From: Phycisphaeraceae bacterium
Lineage (GTDB): Bacteria > Planctomycetota > Phycisphaerae > Phycisphaerales > Phycisphaeraceae
Length of the DNA stretch: 64,000 nucleotides
Reading direction: 5' to 3'
Assembly: GCA_020851735.1 (NCBI GenBank)
Contig: JADZCD010000059.1
Span: 1 to 64,000 of the forward strand
Positions within the stretch are counted from its first letter, which is position 1. Every line of letters begins with the position of its first letter. Position numbers and translations under genes: made by a program. The notes under the pieces were generated by a model. The model made no database searches. It saw nothing but the letters and a program-made list of their open reading frames with translations, and was not told where the DNA came from. Shown here in pieces: positions 7,048 to 15,971 of the stretch.

Positions 7048-9879
7048 ATGAGATTCCGCATGCCACGCCGAAAATCGCCACGCAAGACCGCACGCTTGGC
7101 CGTCTGTTTGAGCGTCCTGGCCACGGCCGGCGCTCCGCAAGCCTGGGCTGCCGCCGCTTACCCCTCCGGGCAAGTCAATGTCAGCGGGGCCACGCTGTTT
7201 CGGGACTTTTTCGCGGCACCGGCCTCGACCAACGACTGGGTCGACGTCGACGGTGACGGCGTGTTCGGGTTCAACCCCGACACCGGCGAAACCGATCAAC
7301 TGGCCACCGACCCGACGATCCACAATCCGGGCAACCCGGCCACGTACAACGTCACGTTTTCCGTGCCGACCTACTGGCAGGTGGACTATCGCGGCGTGGG
7401 CTCGGGCAACGGTTTAAAGGAAATGGTCAACGACCAACTGGCCCGGCTCAATGGAAGCTCGAACATTCCCACCAGCGTGCCGGCCGAGGGCGGGCTGTTT
7501 AACCGCAAGGCCTATGCCACGCAGTTGGGCGTGCTCGATCCGGCGATCGCCAATCCCAACAACCCCAGCGGCGCGCCGGTGACGCAGACTTCGATCGACG
7601 TGGGCGTGATGGACGTGCCCACGACCTGGTTCGTCCAGGCCGGCTCGTCCAGCTCCGCGGCCTGGAACCGCAAGCCCACCCAGACCGGCTACGGCACCAA
7701 CGCCGCGGCCAGTTCCACCGGTGAATCCAACAAGCTTAAGACGCTCGCCGATTCCTCTCATCCGGCCTACGGATCGCTCAACACGAACACGGCCAGCCCG
7801 GACAACCGCACGATTTTCGACACGCCGATCGCCTGGGTGCCCATCGCGTTCATCGCCAATCCGGGCACGGGCATCGACGCGGACGCCAACGGCACGGCCG
7901 ACGGCAACCTGAGCATGACGGAGCTGGAGCACTTGTATGTCACGGGGCGGATGACCAACGGGGAGAATCTGATGGCTGTCACGCGCGACGCCGGCTCGGG
8001 CACGCGCAACGGCGCGATGAATTCCATCGGCGTCGATCCCAGCTTCGGCGTGGGCGACAACGTGGGCGCCAAAAACGACGACATCAACAAGGATAAGATC
8101 GGCGCCAACTTCCTGTCCAACAACAAGGGCGGCTCGAGCGGCATGGAACGGACGGTGGAATACGCCCGGCTGGCCGTGGGTTACACGGGCCTGGCCGGCG
8201 CCAGCCGCGCGGCCGAGGACGCCGTGGCCGGCCGCTACGAAATCCTCAACGTCAAGAAGGACATCGACGGCGACGGCAACGGATCGGCCGACGGCACGCA
8301 GTACGTGCGGCCCGCGGCGGAAAACGTGCTGGACAACGCCGACGCCGACAACGGCTGGCAGATCGGCGGACCGGAAACCTTCGCGACCGTCGGCGATCCG
8401 AACGCCAGCCGGCCGGTCGGCGATCCGCTTAAGACCACCAGCCCGGCCATGGCCAGCGCGGTGGCGGCCGGTTACGTCAATAACATCGTGGACTCCATCG
8501 CGGACTTCGTGGAAGTGCCCACGGACGTGAGCAACATCGGTTCGCCGGGCGAATACCTGGCCTCGACGTTCACCCTGGTGGCTGCCGTGCAAAGCCAGCC
8601 CCTGGCGACCAATCCCACGAATTTCCAGGCGACCCCCGGCTTCAATCAATCGCTCAACGACGAAAGCCAGGCCCTGCTGGCGGGCACGCTCAACGTGCCG
8701 GCCTTCGGCGCGGTTAACGGCGGGGCGGGCAAAGTTCCCACCCGCGACAACACCGCCAACTACACCGACAACGCCGGCGTGAACGTCAACAGCTACAAGA
8801 CGGTGGACGGCACGCTGCTGAACTACGGCACGAACCTGAACCTTCGCAACAAGATCGCCGGCGACTTTAACAACGACGGCAAGCGTTCCACGGCCGACGT
8901 GGCGGGCATGATGGCCTGGGCGAAATATCGCGGCCTGGCGGGCGCGACGGCGGGCGGGGCGATGCCCGAAAGCGGCACGGGCCTGAGCCTGGAAATCCTC
9001 GGCGACTTCAATGCCGACGGCAATTTCAACGAAAAGGACGTCCGCTACTGGGCTGACGGCCTGCACCTTGCCGGCGGCCAGTTGGACCGCAAGGCTGGCT
9101 TCACGTCGATCGACACCCAGTGGAACGCTTTGACCGCCGACAACAACTTCTTCAACACCGCCAAGGCCACCGGCACGGCTTATCAGGCCGGCGACGCCCG
9201 CGGCGACGTGGCGGGCCTGCCCGTCACCAAAGGCGCCAGCCCGGCCGGCGCCAACGGCGCGATCAACGCCGCGGACATCGACTACGTCTACGCTCAGTTC
9301 AAAACAAACTCCTTCGTGACCGACGGCCAGGCCAACTGGGCCAACCTCAACGAAGCGGCCGGCTTTGATCTCTCGGCGGACATGACCGGCGACTTGATCG
9401 TCGATCAGAACGACGTGGACGAATTGGTGCGGAATATCCTGAACACCGACTACGGCGACGCCAACCTCGACGGGCTGGTCGACGCGGCGGACTACACCAT
9501 CTACACCACCAATCTCGGCGCGACGGCGGCCGGCTGGGCCTTGGCTGATTTCACGGGCGACAAAACCGTTGACGCGGCTGATCGTCTGCTGTGGTGGGCG
9601 GCGGCGGGCATGCAAGGCGATTTCAACGGAGATGGGACGGTGACTTTGTCGGACATCAACCCCTTTAAGCTGGCTCTGACGGACACGGCGGCTTGGCAGA
9701 CGGAATTCCCCAGCGTGATCTTGGACGGGGTGGATCCCAACGGCGATGGCATCATCACCCTCTCGGACATCAACCCCTTCAAGGCCATCCTCACCGGCGG
9801 CAGCGGCGCGGAAGTGCCGGAGCCGGCGACGCTAATCCTGCTGGCGGTGGGGGCCATGGCCATGGCTCATCGCCGGTAA
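7048..9879 (+). CDS. PstS-like binding-protein domain fused to dockerin repeats and PEP-CTERM tail
   Basis: 943 aa exported protein. A signal peptide (about 1-35, ending AWAAA) precedes a region beginning VNVSGATLFRDFF and containing the loop TRDAGSGTRN (about residue 310). That loop resembles the phosphate/oxyanion-binding loop of PstS-type periplasmic binding proteins. Several Ca-binding or dockerin-like loops follow (GDFNNDGKRSTADV, GDFNADGNFNEKDV, GDANLDGLVDAADY). The canonical pair GDFNGDGTVTLSDIN and DPNGDGIITLSDIN and a VPEPA tail close the protein. ATG 7048 has AGGAGA 7 nt upstream; an earlier in-frame codon at 7006 lacks one. It may be cotranscribed with the pseudopilin. Whether it binds phosphate is inference. 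Confidence 0.85.
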   Translation: MRFRMPRRKSPRKTARLAVCLSVLATAGAPQAWAAAAYPSGQVNVSGATLFRDFFAAPASTNDWVDVDGDGVFGFNPDTGETDQLATDPTIHNPGNPATYNVTFSVPTYWQVDYRGVGSGNGLKEMVNDQLARLNGSSNIPTSVPAEGGLFNRKAYATQLGVLDPAIANPNNPSGAPVTQTSIDVGVMDVPTTWFVQAGSSSSAAWNRKPTQTGYGTNAAASSTGESNKLKTLADSSHPAYGSLNTNTASPDNRTIFDTPIAWVPIAFIANPGTGIDADANGTADGNLSMTELEHLYVTGRMTNGENLMAVTRDAGSGTRNGAMNSIGVDPSFGVGDNVGAKNDDINKDKIGANFLSNNKGGSSGMERTVEYARLAVGYTGLAGASRAAEDAVAGRYEILNVKKDIDGDGNGSADGTQYVRPAAENVLDNADADNGWQIGGPETFATVGDPNASRPVGDPLKTTSPAMASAVAAGYVNNIVDSIADFVEVPTDVSNIGSPGEYLASTFTLVAAVQSQPLATNPTNFQATPGFNQSLNDESQALLAGTLNVPAFGAVNGGAGKVPTRDNTANYTDNAGVNVNSYKTVDGTLLNYGTNLNLRNKIAGDFNNDGKRSTADVAGMMAWAKYRGLAGATAGGAMPESGTGLSLEILGDFNADGNFNEKDVRYWADGLHLAGGQLDRKAGFTSIDTQWNALTADNNFFNTAKATGTAYQAGDARGDVAGLPVTKGASPAGANGAINAADIDYVYAQFKTNSFVTDGQANWANLNEAAGFDLSADMTGDLIVDQNDVDELVRNILNTDYGDANLDGLVDAADYTIYTTNLGATAAGWALADFTGDKTVDAADRLLWWAAAGMQGDFNGDGTVTLSDINPFKLALTDTAAWQTEFPSVILDGVDPNGDGIITLSDINPFKAILTGGSGAEVPEPATLILLAVGAMAMAHRR

Positions 9880-9925
9880 CACCTGACGTTAGTCAAGTAT
9901 TTAAAAATACTTACGCCTAGCGAAC

Positions 9926-9960
9926 AAGCCTCCGCAATGCATTTGCGGGGGCTTTTTCTT
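9926..9960 (+). terminator. Rho-independent terminator
   Basis: Stem AGCCTCCGCAA (9927-9937) pairing with TTGCGGGGGCT (9943-9953), one mismatch, then a T-rich run. It ends the gene at 7048. Confidence 0.85.
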
Positions 9961-10063
9961 TAGTAAATTCCATTTTGGTGGCTTTCGCTGTGGACAATGT
10001 TGCCTAACTGATTGTATTTTTTACAAACAAAAAACGATGTTGTGTCGCAAAATTACACGCTAT

Positions 10064-10080
10064 ATACGCAAATTGCGTAT
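10064..10080 (+). promoter_or_regulatory. Perfect palindrome next to the promoter (candidate operator)
   Basis: ATACGCAA-A-TTGCGTAT is a perfect inverted repeat with 8-bp arms around one base. It directly adjoins the -35 box at 10080. An imperfect copy holds the same place before the gene at 4219. Confidence 0.6.
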
Positions 10081-10107
10081 TGGAAATAAGAAACTTTGAT
10101 GTAGTAT
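10080..10107 (+). promoter_or_regulatory. Predicted promoter of the gene at 10231
   Basis: TTGGAA (10080-10085), 16-bp spacer, TAGTAT (10102-10107), in an AT-rich stretch. It aligns without gaps to the predicted promoter at 4067-4094. Confidence 0.5.
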
Positions 10108-10230
10108 TACATTAGTTGGATATTGCGTTTTTGCCGTGTCTGGCCTGGTGCGGGTGAGGTCCGCAAGTCAGATGGCGGCTTGGGCATTTAACCAGTTGTT
10201 GGCGAAGAAATCTTTTATGGAGCGAGAAAC

Positions 10231-11466
10231 ATGAGACGAACTTTGGCGATCGGATTGGCGCTGGGCTTATTTGTTGCCAGTGGATGGGCGTCGGCGGCCT
10301 TGTCGGGCAATCTGGTCGGGGGCGGCGACTTTGAGGACACCAGTTACCTGGTGAACGAAACGTCACCGCGAGGAATTCTGCCGCATCGTTTTGACCAGGT
10401 GAACGACTTGAATCGGTGGATTGCGCACTGGGGCCCTCCGAACAATCCCGGCGGATTGGGCGGGTTCTCGACGTATGACGATCCGCGGGATCTGGGGGAA
10501 ACAGGTGGCACGGGCAATCAGGCCACCAGCAACCTGGGCAACTTCAATCGTTCGGTGGATCCGACGGATGCAAACAACCACGTCATGGAAGTAGCGATGT
10601 TCCGTCCGAGCATGACGCAATGGATTGTGGCGCCGGAGAACCAGGTGGCCGGGCCGATCCATTTCAGTTTTGATCTGCGTCAGTCGGATGGTTACTCCTA
10701 CGACAGCTGGGGAACGGTGGCGGTGTTCGGCATGAACTATCTGCCGCCGGACGACGTGACGTTCTTCCGCAACGCGGAACCAGGCGCGCCTGGGGCGACT
10801 TATTCGGTGTATGACCCGAATCTGAACCCCGATGACGGCGAACTGATCTATGCGTCGAACTACGGCAAATGGCTGGACGGTTCGCACCAAGAAGGGGATC
10901 CCGCCCCGCCGTTTGAATATTTCGACACCTGGCAGCACTACGACACGGATGAATATCTGGAGAATGAGGAAGGCTCGCCGATTGAGCCGGACGGCACGCC
11001 TGATTATCAGTGGTGGGTGCAGCGCGAGGTGAAGCAGGAAATCACCCAGACCTACGCCTACTACGTCGTGGCGGTGTATCCGGTGGTGTATGATGAAAGC
11101 GATCCGTATTTCTGGCTGTACGGCGGTCAGATCACGGACAACTTCGTGCTGGCTTTCGACAATTTTGATTTCCGAGTTTCGGTGGCCCAGGCGTACATCC
11201 CCGGCGACTTCAACGGCGACGGCGTGATCACGCTGTCGGACATCAACCCGTTCAAGCTGGCGCTGACGGATACGGCGGCCTGGCAGGCGCAGTTCCCCGA
11301 CGTGGTCCTTGCGGACGTGGATCCCAACGGCGACGGGGTGATCACGCTGTCGGACATCAACCCCTTTAAGGCGATCCTGACCGGCGGCGTGGGCGCGGAT
11401 GTGCCTGAGCCGGCGAGCTTGAGCCTCTTGGCGGTGGGTGCTTTGGCGATGTGGCGGAGAAGGTAA
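10231..11466 (+). CDS. PEP-CTERM/dockerin-type exported protein, paralogue 4
   Basis: 411 aa, closest relative of the protein at 4219. Shared stretches include SGNLVGGGDFE, NETSPRGILPHRFDQV and VFGMNYLPPDDVTFFR. Signal peptide about 1-23, body about 290 residues, then GDFNGDGVITLSDIN, DPNGDGVITLSDIN and a VPEPA tail ending RRR. The start is at the ATG after GGAGCGAG. It is monocistronic with its own promoter, palindrome and terminator. Function of the body is unknown; surface location is predicted from the tail. Confidence 0.9.
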   Translation: MRRTLAIGLALGLFVASGWASAALSGNLVGGGDFEDTSYLVNETSPRGILPHRFDQVNDLNRWIAHWGPPNNPGGLGGFSTYDDPRDLGETGGTGNQATSNLGNFNRSVDPTDANNHVMEVAMFRPSMTQWIVAPENQVAGPIHFSFDLRQSDGYSYDSWGTVAVFGMNYLPPDDVTFFRNAEPGAPGATYSVYDPNLNPDDGELIYASNYGKWLDGSHQEGDPAPPFEYFDTWQHYDTDEYLENEEGSPIEPDGTPDYQWWVQREVKQEITQTYAYYVVAVYPVVYDESDPYFWLYGGQITDNFVLAFDNFDFRVSVAQAYIPGDFNGDGVITLSDINPFKLALTDTAAWQAQFPDVVLADVDPNGDGVITLSDINPFKAILTGGVGADVPEPASLSLLAVGALAMWRRR

Positions 11467-11474
11467 TCGCGAAA

Positions 11475-11506
11475 TGCCGAGCAGTCGCTTAACCAACTGC
11501 TCGGCA
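11475..11506 (+). repeat. Perfect 11-bp hairpin after the gene at 10231
   Basis: Arms TGCCGAGCAGT (11475-11485) and ACTGCTCGGCA (11496-11506) with a 10-nt loop and no T run. It lies between the stop codon and the terminator and could protect the transcript 3' end. Confidence 0.6.
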
Positions 11507-11531
11507 AATAGATATCCATCGAATCGTTTCC

Positions 11532-11561
11532 AAGCCCCGGCAATGTATTGCCGGGGCTTTT
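11532..11561 (+). terminator. Rho-independent terminator
   Basis: Perfect 13-bp stem AAGCCCCGGCAAT (11532-11544) and ATTGCCGGGGCTT (11547-11559), then a short T run. Confidence 0.85.
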
Positions 11562-11619
11562 CGTTGGAGAACTTGCATGGGATACCGTGACAACAGGTCA
11601 TACGGATTGCGGTAGTCTC

Positions 11620-11674
11620 GCAGGCGAAAGACCGCCTGCTCACCCGGCCGGCGGAGCGGCCGGGCTTTGCTTTT
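11620..11674. repeat. Double hairpin element
   Basis: Two hairpins in series: GCAGGCG (11620-11626) with CGCCTGC (11633-11639), then CCCGGCCG (11643-11650) with CGGCCGGG (11657-11664), followed by CTTTGCTTTT. It looks like a dispersed extragenic element and may also act as a terminator. Confidence 0.55.
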
Positions 11675-12009
11675 CACGCCTGCGGTATTTTCATAGTGCG
11701 TATAATTCGACGACAGCCGTGCAGATGCAATTGTAAATGTTATCTGCTTTGACTAAAGCACCTATCTTAATTCGTTCAGAAAAAGGCAAATAGTCAAGAA
11801 TTTGCAGTTTTTCATTGCATTCCATAATCACCAGCAATATCCTTTCCATAAAGGTCAAACTGCTGCCATAGAGGATACTTTTGGTGCTTCTATTGTCGCC
11901 ATGTGATAAGGAATAATATCGCGGTGCGCGAAAGGCTTGATTGACGAGATCGAGCAGAGTTTTTTTGTTCCGCCGTAATGGTTTTACTTAATATTTGGAG
12001 GGCTTTCTT
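11675..12009 (+). other. AT-rich leader before the gene at 12010
   Basis: About 335 nt of clearly AT-rich sequence with no credible gene; it probably contains the promoter. The ribosome binding site TTGGAGGG at 11995-12002 fixes the start at 12010. Confidence 0.4.
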
Positions 12010-13161
12010 ATGCTGTCTGGAAAAGTGTGTATCTGCTTGTTGACCTTGGGATTTGCCCCGGCGGCCTGGGGCGCACTTTCGGGGAACGTGATCGGCGGCG
12101 GCGATTTTGAGGGAAGCGGAGCGGCACTGGAAAACATTATTAAGTTGCAGGATTCACCATTGACGCCGGAGGAGGTTACGGCGGGCACTGATCCTGTGCG
12201 GGCGTGGCAGTTCCACCCGGCATATGACCTGGGGAAATGGATCGGGGCGTGGGGCATTTCCAATATTTCCGATCCGCGTGCGCCGGGCTCAGCGAACACG
12301 ACGATCAACCGCTCGACGGTGCAGCGTGACGGCAATCCGACGGGGATCCTGGAAGGGGTGGCCTTCCGTTCCCATGCGGCGCAGATCATCGCGGCCCCGG
12401 CCAACCAGGTGGCGGGCACGGCCACGATTGACTTTGACTTCTGGTTCAATCAGTGGGAAGCGGTGCCGCTGGACGCGGACAGTATTTTCCACGTTTGGAT
12501 CGGCGGGTTCAATGAGGCATCCCTGCCCTCCTGGGAAGACCGCGCGGGCCCGATCTGGGGCGGCGATCAGGCGGCCTTGACGGCGATGGGGGCCACGCAT
12601 TTGTGGACCAGCCCGGACTGGAACACGTGGGGATGGACAGGCATCGGCTCCGAAGAGACGGACATCGGTTCCCAGGGCATGCAATGGCATACGCTGTCGG
12701 CGTCGAATCCCGATCGCACGACGTTCGAAATCACCACGCCGTTCGACTACTACTACATCTCGATCTGGCTGACGGTTTACAGCGAGCCGCACCCGTATTT
12801 CTGGCTCCAAGGGGGAATCGCGGCGGACACCGTGGCGGTGGCGATTGACAACATCGATATGCGGCTGCCGGTCGGGCCGTCGTTTATTCCGGGCGACTTC
12901 AACGGCGACGGCGCGGTGACGTTATCGGACATCAATCCGTTCAAGCAGGCTCTGACGGACGTCAACGCTTGGCAGGCGCAGTTCCCCGAAGTGGTTCTTG
13001 AAGACGTGGATCCCAACGGAGACGGCGTGATCACGTTATCGGACATCAATCCGTTCAAAGCGTTATTGACCGGCGGCAACGGCGCGGTGATTCCCGAACC
13101 GGCGACATTGAGTCTTCTGGCTGTAGGTGCGATGGCTGCGTTCCGAAGGAATCGTGCGTAA
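12010..13161 (+). CDS. PEP-CTERM/dockerin-type exported protein, paralogue 5
   Basis: 383 aa. Signal peptide about 1-22 (ending PAAWGA). The body of about 270 residues shares PEEVTAGTDPVRAW, FHPAYDLGKWIGAWG and YSEPHPYFWLQGG with the proteins at 868 and 2587, but is shorter. Two dockerin-like loops (GDFNGDGAVTLSDIN, DPNGDGVITLSDIN) and an IPEPA tail with a hydrophobic segment follow. The final basic cluster is FRRNRA rather than the triple arginine of the others. The ATG at 12010 is chosen because GGAGGG lies 7 nt upstream. Probably monocistronic. Confidence 0.88.
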   Translation: MLSGKVCICLLTLGFAPAAWGALSGNVIGGGDFEGSGAALENIIKLQDSPLTPEEVTAGTDPVRAWQFHPAYDLGKWIGAWGISNISDPRAPGSANTTINRSTVQRDGNPTGILEGVAFRSHAAQIIAAPANQVAGTATIDFDFWFNQWEAVPLDADSIFHVWIGGFNEASLPSWEDRAGPIWGGDQAALTAMGATHLWTSPDWNTWGWTGIGSEETDIGSQGMQWHTLSASNPDRTTFEITTPFDYYYISIWLTVYSEPHPYFWLQGGIAADTVAVAIDNIDMRLPVGPSFIPGDFNGDGAVTLSDINPFKQALTDVNAWQAQFPEVVLEDVDPNGDGVITLSDINPFKALLTGGNGAVIPEPATLSLLAVGAMAAFRRNRA

Positions 13162-13181
13162 GAATCGTTAGACTAGCATAC

Positions 13182-13253
13182 AATAAGCGACAAATTCGCT
13201 TATTTTCCTAAAAAAAAGCCACTTGTTGCGTAATGCATCAAGTGGTTTTTTGT
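13182..13253 (+). terminator. Hairpin plus Rho-independent terminator
   Basis: First an A/T-rich hairpin (AATAAGCGA 13182-13190, TCGCTTATT 13196-13204). Then a second stem CCACTTG (13219-13225) with CAAGTGG (13239-13245) is followed by TTTTTTGTTTT. They end the gene at 12010. Confidence 0.8.
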
Positions 13254-13497
13254 TTTAATGCGCATTTTCAGAGGCCATTAGTCCTTTGATGTACTTGAAT
13301 CGAAAGTGTGTATTCCAGCAGCATTTAATCATTGAATTTGTGGATAAGTCGTGGTAGCTTTGGCGTAGGACGAAACTGTTTCTTTTTTGCAGATGACTTG
13401 GCGGCTCAGATAATAGTTCATCTTTGTCGCGAAGTTGGTTTTTAAGTGTTACCCAGGAAGACGCGTATCGTTCAACCAATCATTGGAGGGCATTTAC
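13254..13497 (+). other. AT-rich leader before paralogue 6
   Basis: No gene seen. The ribosome binding site GGAGGG at 13485-13490 lies 7 nt before the ATG at 13498. No promoter could be fixed by eye. Confidence 0.4.
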
Positions 13498-14754
13498 ATG
13501 TTCGGTCGTAAAGTTTGGGCTTTGTTACTGGCGGCAGGCTTCGCCCCGGCGGCGTGGGGCGCGCTTTCGTCAAACATCTTCAGCAGCGGCAGCAGCGCGT
13601 TTGAAGGCACGGGATTCGGCACGGGCTCGGAAGTGATTGAGCCGGTGATCAAGGTGAGCGCTTCGCCGTTGGATCAGGGCGAGACAAATCCGGTGCAGTC
13701 CTGGCAGTTCCACCCCAGCTATGACCTGGGCAAGTGGATCGGCACCTGGGCGGTCTCCTATTGGGATGACCCTCGGGCGGCTTATGCCCTGGGCAATGGC
13801 GTTCGTCCGCACAACCGTTCGACGGTGACCGTGGCCAGCCAGAGCACGGGCATCATGGAAGGCGTGTCCTTCCGCATGGGCGTGGGCACCATCATGCAGG
13901 CCCCGAGCAACATGGTGGCTGGTGCGGCCAAGCTGGATTTCGATTACTTCTTCCGTTATTGGGAAGGCAACCCCACGGCCGGCAGCTATGACCCTGCGAC
14001 CATGGATGCGACACCGCAGATTCTGCAGCTGGAAGTCTGGGGCATCATGGAAGCGGATCTGCCGGCGTATACGGATCGCTTCGGACCGACCAACGAAGAT
14101 CTCGCGTTGGCTGGCATGGGTTGGACCAAGCTGTACGATGCTCCCAACTTCAGCTCCCAGCAGCACGGCAAGTGGGAAGCGGGCACGCCGATCGACGGGC
14201 CGTTCGCGATGGGTCTGCCCACGGACACCCCCACCGCTTCGGTGTGGAAGACGCTGTCCGACGGCGTGACGGTGTACAGCGGCAGCAAGGCCAGCCCCAC
14301 CACCACGACGGTCGACGGCACGTTCAACATCGCCCAAGCGTACGATTACCTGTATGTGTATGCTTCGTTGGTGACCTACTCGGAATCACATATGAACTTC
14401 TGGATGCTCGGCGGTGCGCCGTCCAGTCAGTTGTCGGTGGCCATCGACAACGTCACGCTACAGGTTTCGGTCGGGCCGAGCTTCATCCCCGGCGACTTCA
14501 ACGGCGACGGCGCGGTGACCTTGTCGGACATCAACCCGTTCAAGCTGGCGTTGACGGACGTGGCGGCTTGGCAGGCGCAGTTCCCCGAAGTGATTCTGGA
14601 AGATGTTGACCCCAACGGTGACGGCGTGATCACGCTGTCGGACATCAACCCCTTCAAGGCGTTGTTGACCGGCGGCAGCGGCGCGGAAGTTCCCGAGCCG
14701 GCGAGCTTGAGCTTGCTGGTGGTGGGCGCGCTGGCGCTGGCCCGGCGTCGGTAA
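13498..14754 (+). CDS. PEP-CTERM/dockerin-type exported protein, paralogue 6
   Basis: 418 aa, near-duplicate of the protein at 868. Long identical blocks include FFRYWEGNPTAGSYDP, MDATPQILQLEVWGIMEAD and FAMGLPTDTP. Signal peptide about 1-22 (ending PAAWGA, as in paralogue 5), body about 320 residues, two dockerin-like loops and a VPEPA tail ending ARRR. An earlier in-frame ATG at 13435 is rejected in favour of 13498, which has GGAGGG 7 nt upstream and begins a proper signal peptide. It is the last member of the tandem family. Confidence 0.9.
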   Translation: MFGRKVWALLLAAGFAPAAWGALSSNIFSSGSSAFEGTGFGTGSEVIEPVIKVSASPLDQGETNPVQSWQFHPSYDLGKWIGTWAVSYWDDPRAAYALGNGVRPHNRSTVTVASQSTGIMEGVSFRMGVGTIMQAPSNMVAGAAKLDFDYFFRYWEGNPTAGSYDPATMDATPQILQLEVWGIMEADLPAYTDRFGPTNEDLALAGMGWTKLYDAPNFSSQQHGKWEAGTPIDGPFAMGLPTDTPTASVWKTLSDGVTVYSGSKASPTTTTVDGTFNIAQAYDYLYVYASLVTYSESHMNFWMLGGAPSSQLSVAIDNVTLQVSVGPSFIPGDFNGDGAVTLSDINPFKLALTDVAAWQAQFPEVILEDVDPNGDGVITLSDINPFKALLTGGSGAEVPEPASLSLLVVGALALARRR

Positions 14755-14811
14755 GTCTTAAGTTCAGGACCATCGACGGTTGATGGGACTGAAGATTGCA
14801 GAGTGATTTCC

Positions 14812-14843
14812 AAGCCCCGGCATGTTCTGCCGGGGCTTTTTTT
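14812..14843 (+). terminator. Rho-independent terminator
   Basis: Perfect stem AAGCCCCGGCA (14812-14822) and TGCCGGGGCTT (14828-14838) with T run, the same hairpin as at 2210. It separates the PEP-CTERM array from the cytochrome region. Confidence 0.9.
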
Positions 14844-14888
14844 GTTGGGCGAAAGGGCGGGGCAAAGAAAAGAGGTCCGGGAGAGCAG

Positions 14889-15971
14889 TTAATAGCCTAT
14901 GTGACATTGCCGGCAGAGCTGGCCTTGGTCGTTGGGGATGACCAGCAGTTGTCTGTCATCGCTGTAGGGGTTGTGGCAGGATGCGCAGCTGACGCGCTTG
15001 TCAAAGAGGGTGATGCGACGGTCCAGCTCTTGGGGTCGCGCCAGGCGGCGGCGGGCGGGGCGGTTTTGATTTGATCCGCCCATTTCCACGCCTACGGGAT
15101 GAGACTGGCCGATGCGGGGTCCGGCGGTGCCGTCGTGGCAACCAAGACAGGCCAGGGAGACGGCATCCAGCGAGCCGCGACGTCGGCTGGCAAGCCCGGA
15201 GGAGCGGTCGGCAAGGTCCCAGGAGGAGAAGGCGTTGGAGCTGGGGGCGTGGCCCAGGTCTGATCCTTTGGCCCAGCGCAGGTGGGCGCGTCCGACGGCG
15301 CCGGCGTGGGCGGCGGAGCGCTTGCGGGGAGCCTGATCGTGGCACTGGGCGCAAAAGAGCGGGCCGGGGCCTGGGCTGCGCAACATGGCGGGTGGAGCTG
15401 TGTCCCGCAGGTGGTTTTGGGCGGTGCCCGGCAAATGGCAGGTCTGGCAGGAGAGCTTGCCGTTGTCCAAAGGCAGGGAGGGTGGAACGGACATCGAAGG
15501 AACGATGCCGACGGGGTGAGAGAAGGCGGGGTCGGGGCGGTGGCAACCCTGGCAGTCGGGGGAACTCGACGCGGAGCCTTGGTGACCCTTTGAACTGGTC
15601 CCGGACCAGGGGGCTGGTGTCTGGTCCAGATCCAGGTCCATTCGTTCGAGGCTGGACAGGGTGGCCCATGGGGCGTCGTCAGCAAGGGCGGACGCATCCG
15701 GGGGCATTGATGCCGGGAGGATTTCATCCGGGGGAGACAAATCGGGGGATGACCGTTCCGGGAGTGGGGATGAGAGCACGTCGGGGGGCGAGGAAGGGAC
15801 AGCGGAGGCATCGCTGGGCGCTGCGTTTTCAGCAGGTGCGGCGACGGCTGCGCGCACGGCCAAGCTGAGGCCCAGCGCAATCAACAGCAAGGATATTGAA
15901 AAATCCGCAAGCAGACGCAGGCGTCGGCTTGATGGTCCAGACCAACCGGTTGAGCGCAGAAACAGACCCAA
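14889..15971 (-). CDS. Hexaheme cytochrome c family protein
   Basis: 360 aa with six CXXCH haem c sites (CQGCH, CQTCH, CAQCH, CLGCH, CASCH, CRQCH), the last five residues from the C-terminus. An N-terminal hydrophobic segment (about 20-45) ending AVAAPAE is a signal peptide or anchor. A Pro/Ser/Asp-rich linker (about 45-125), with SSPP/PDEI-like repeats encoded by TCCGGGGG-type DNA, precedes the haem domain. Haem spacing with SHPVG segments between sites resembles doubled-CXXCH cytochromes. It is divergent from the tetraheme gene at 16574. Likely periplasmic or extracellular electron carrier; redox partner unknown. Confidence 0.85.
   Translation of the reverse strand: MGLFLRSTGWSGPSSRRLRLLADFSISLLLIALGLSLAVRAAVAAPAENAAPSDASAVPSSPPDVLSSPLPERSSPDLSPPDEILPASMPPDASALADDAPWATLSSLERMDLDLDQTPAPWSGTSSKGHQGSASSSPDCQGCHRPDPAFSHPVGIVPSMSVPPSLPLDNGKLSCQTCHLPGTAQNHLRDTAPPAMLRSPGPGPLFCAQCHDQAPRKRSAAHAGAVGRAHLRWAKGSDLGHAPSSNAFSSWDLADRSSGLASRRRGSLDAVSLACLGCHDGTAGPRIGQSHPVGVEMGGSNQNRPARRRLARPQELDRRITLFDKRVSCASCHNPYSDDRQLLVIPNDQGQLCRQCHIGY

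Noticed and set aside
7414-9615. Very long open frame (over 700 codons) antisense to the PstS-like/dockerin gene
   Set aside because: High-GC mirror of a well-supported gene; composition is Arg/Val/His-rich with no domain, as expected for an antisense frame.
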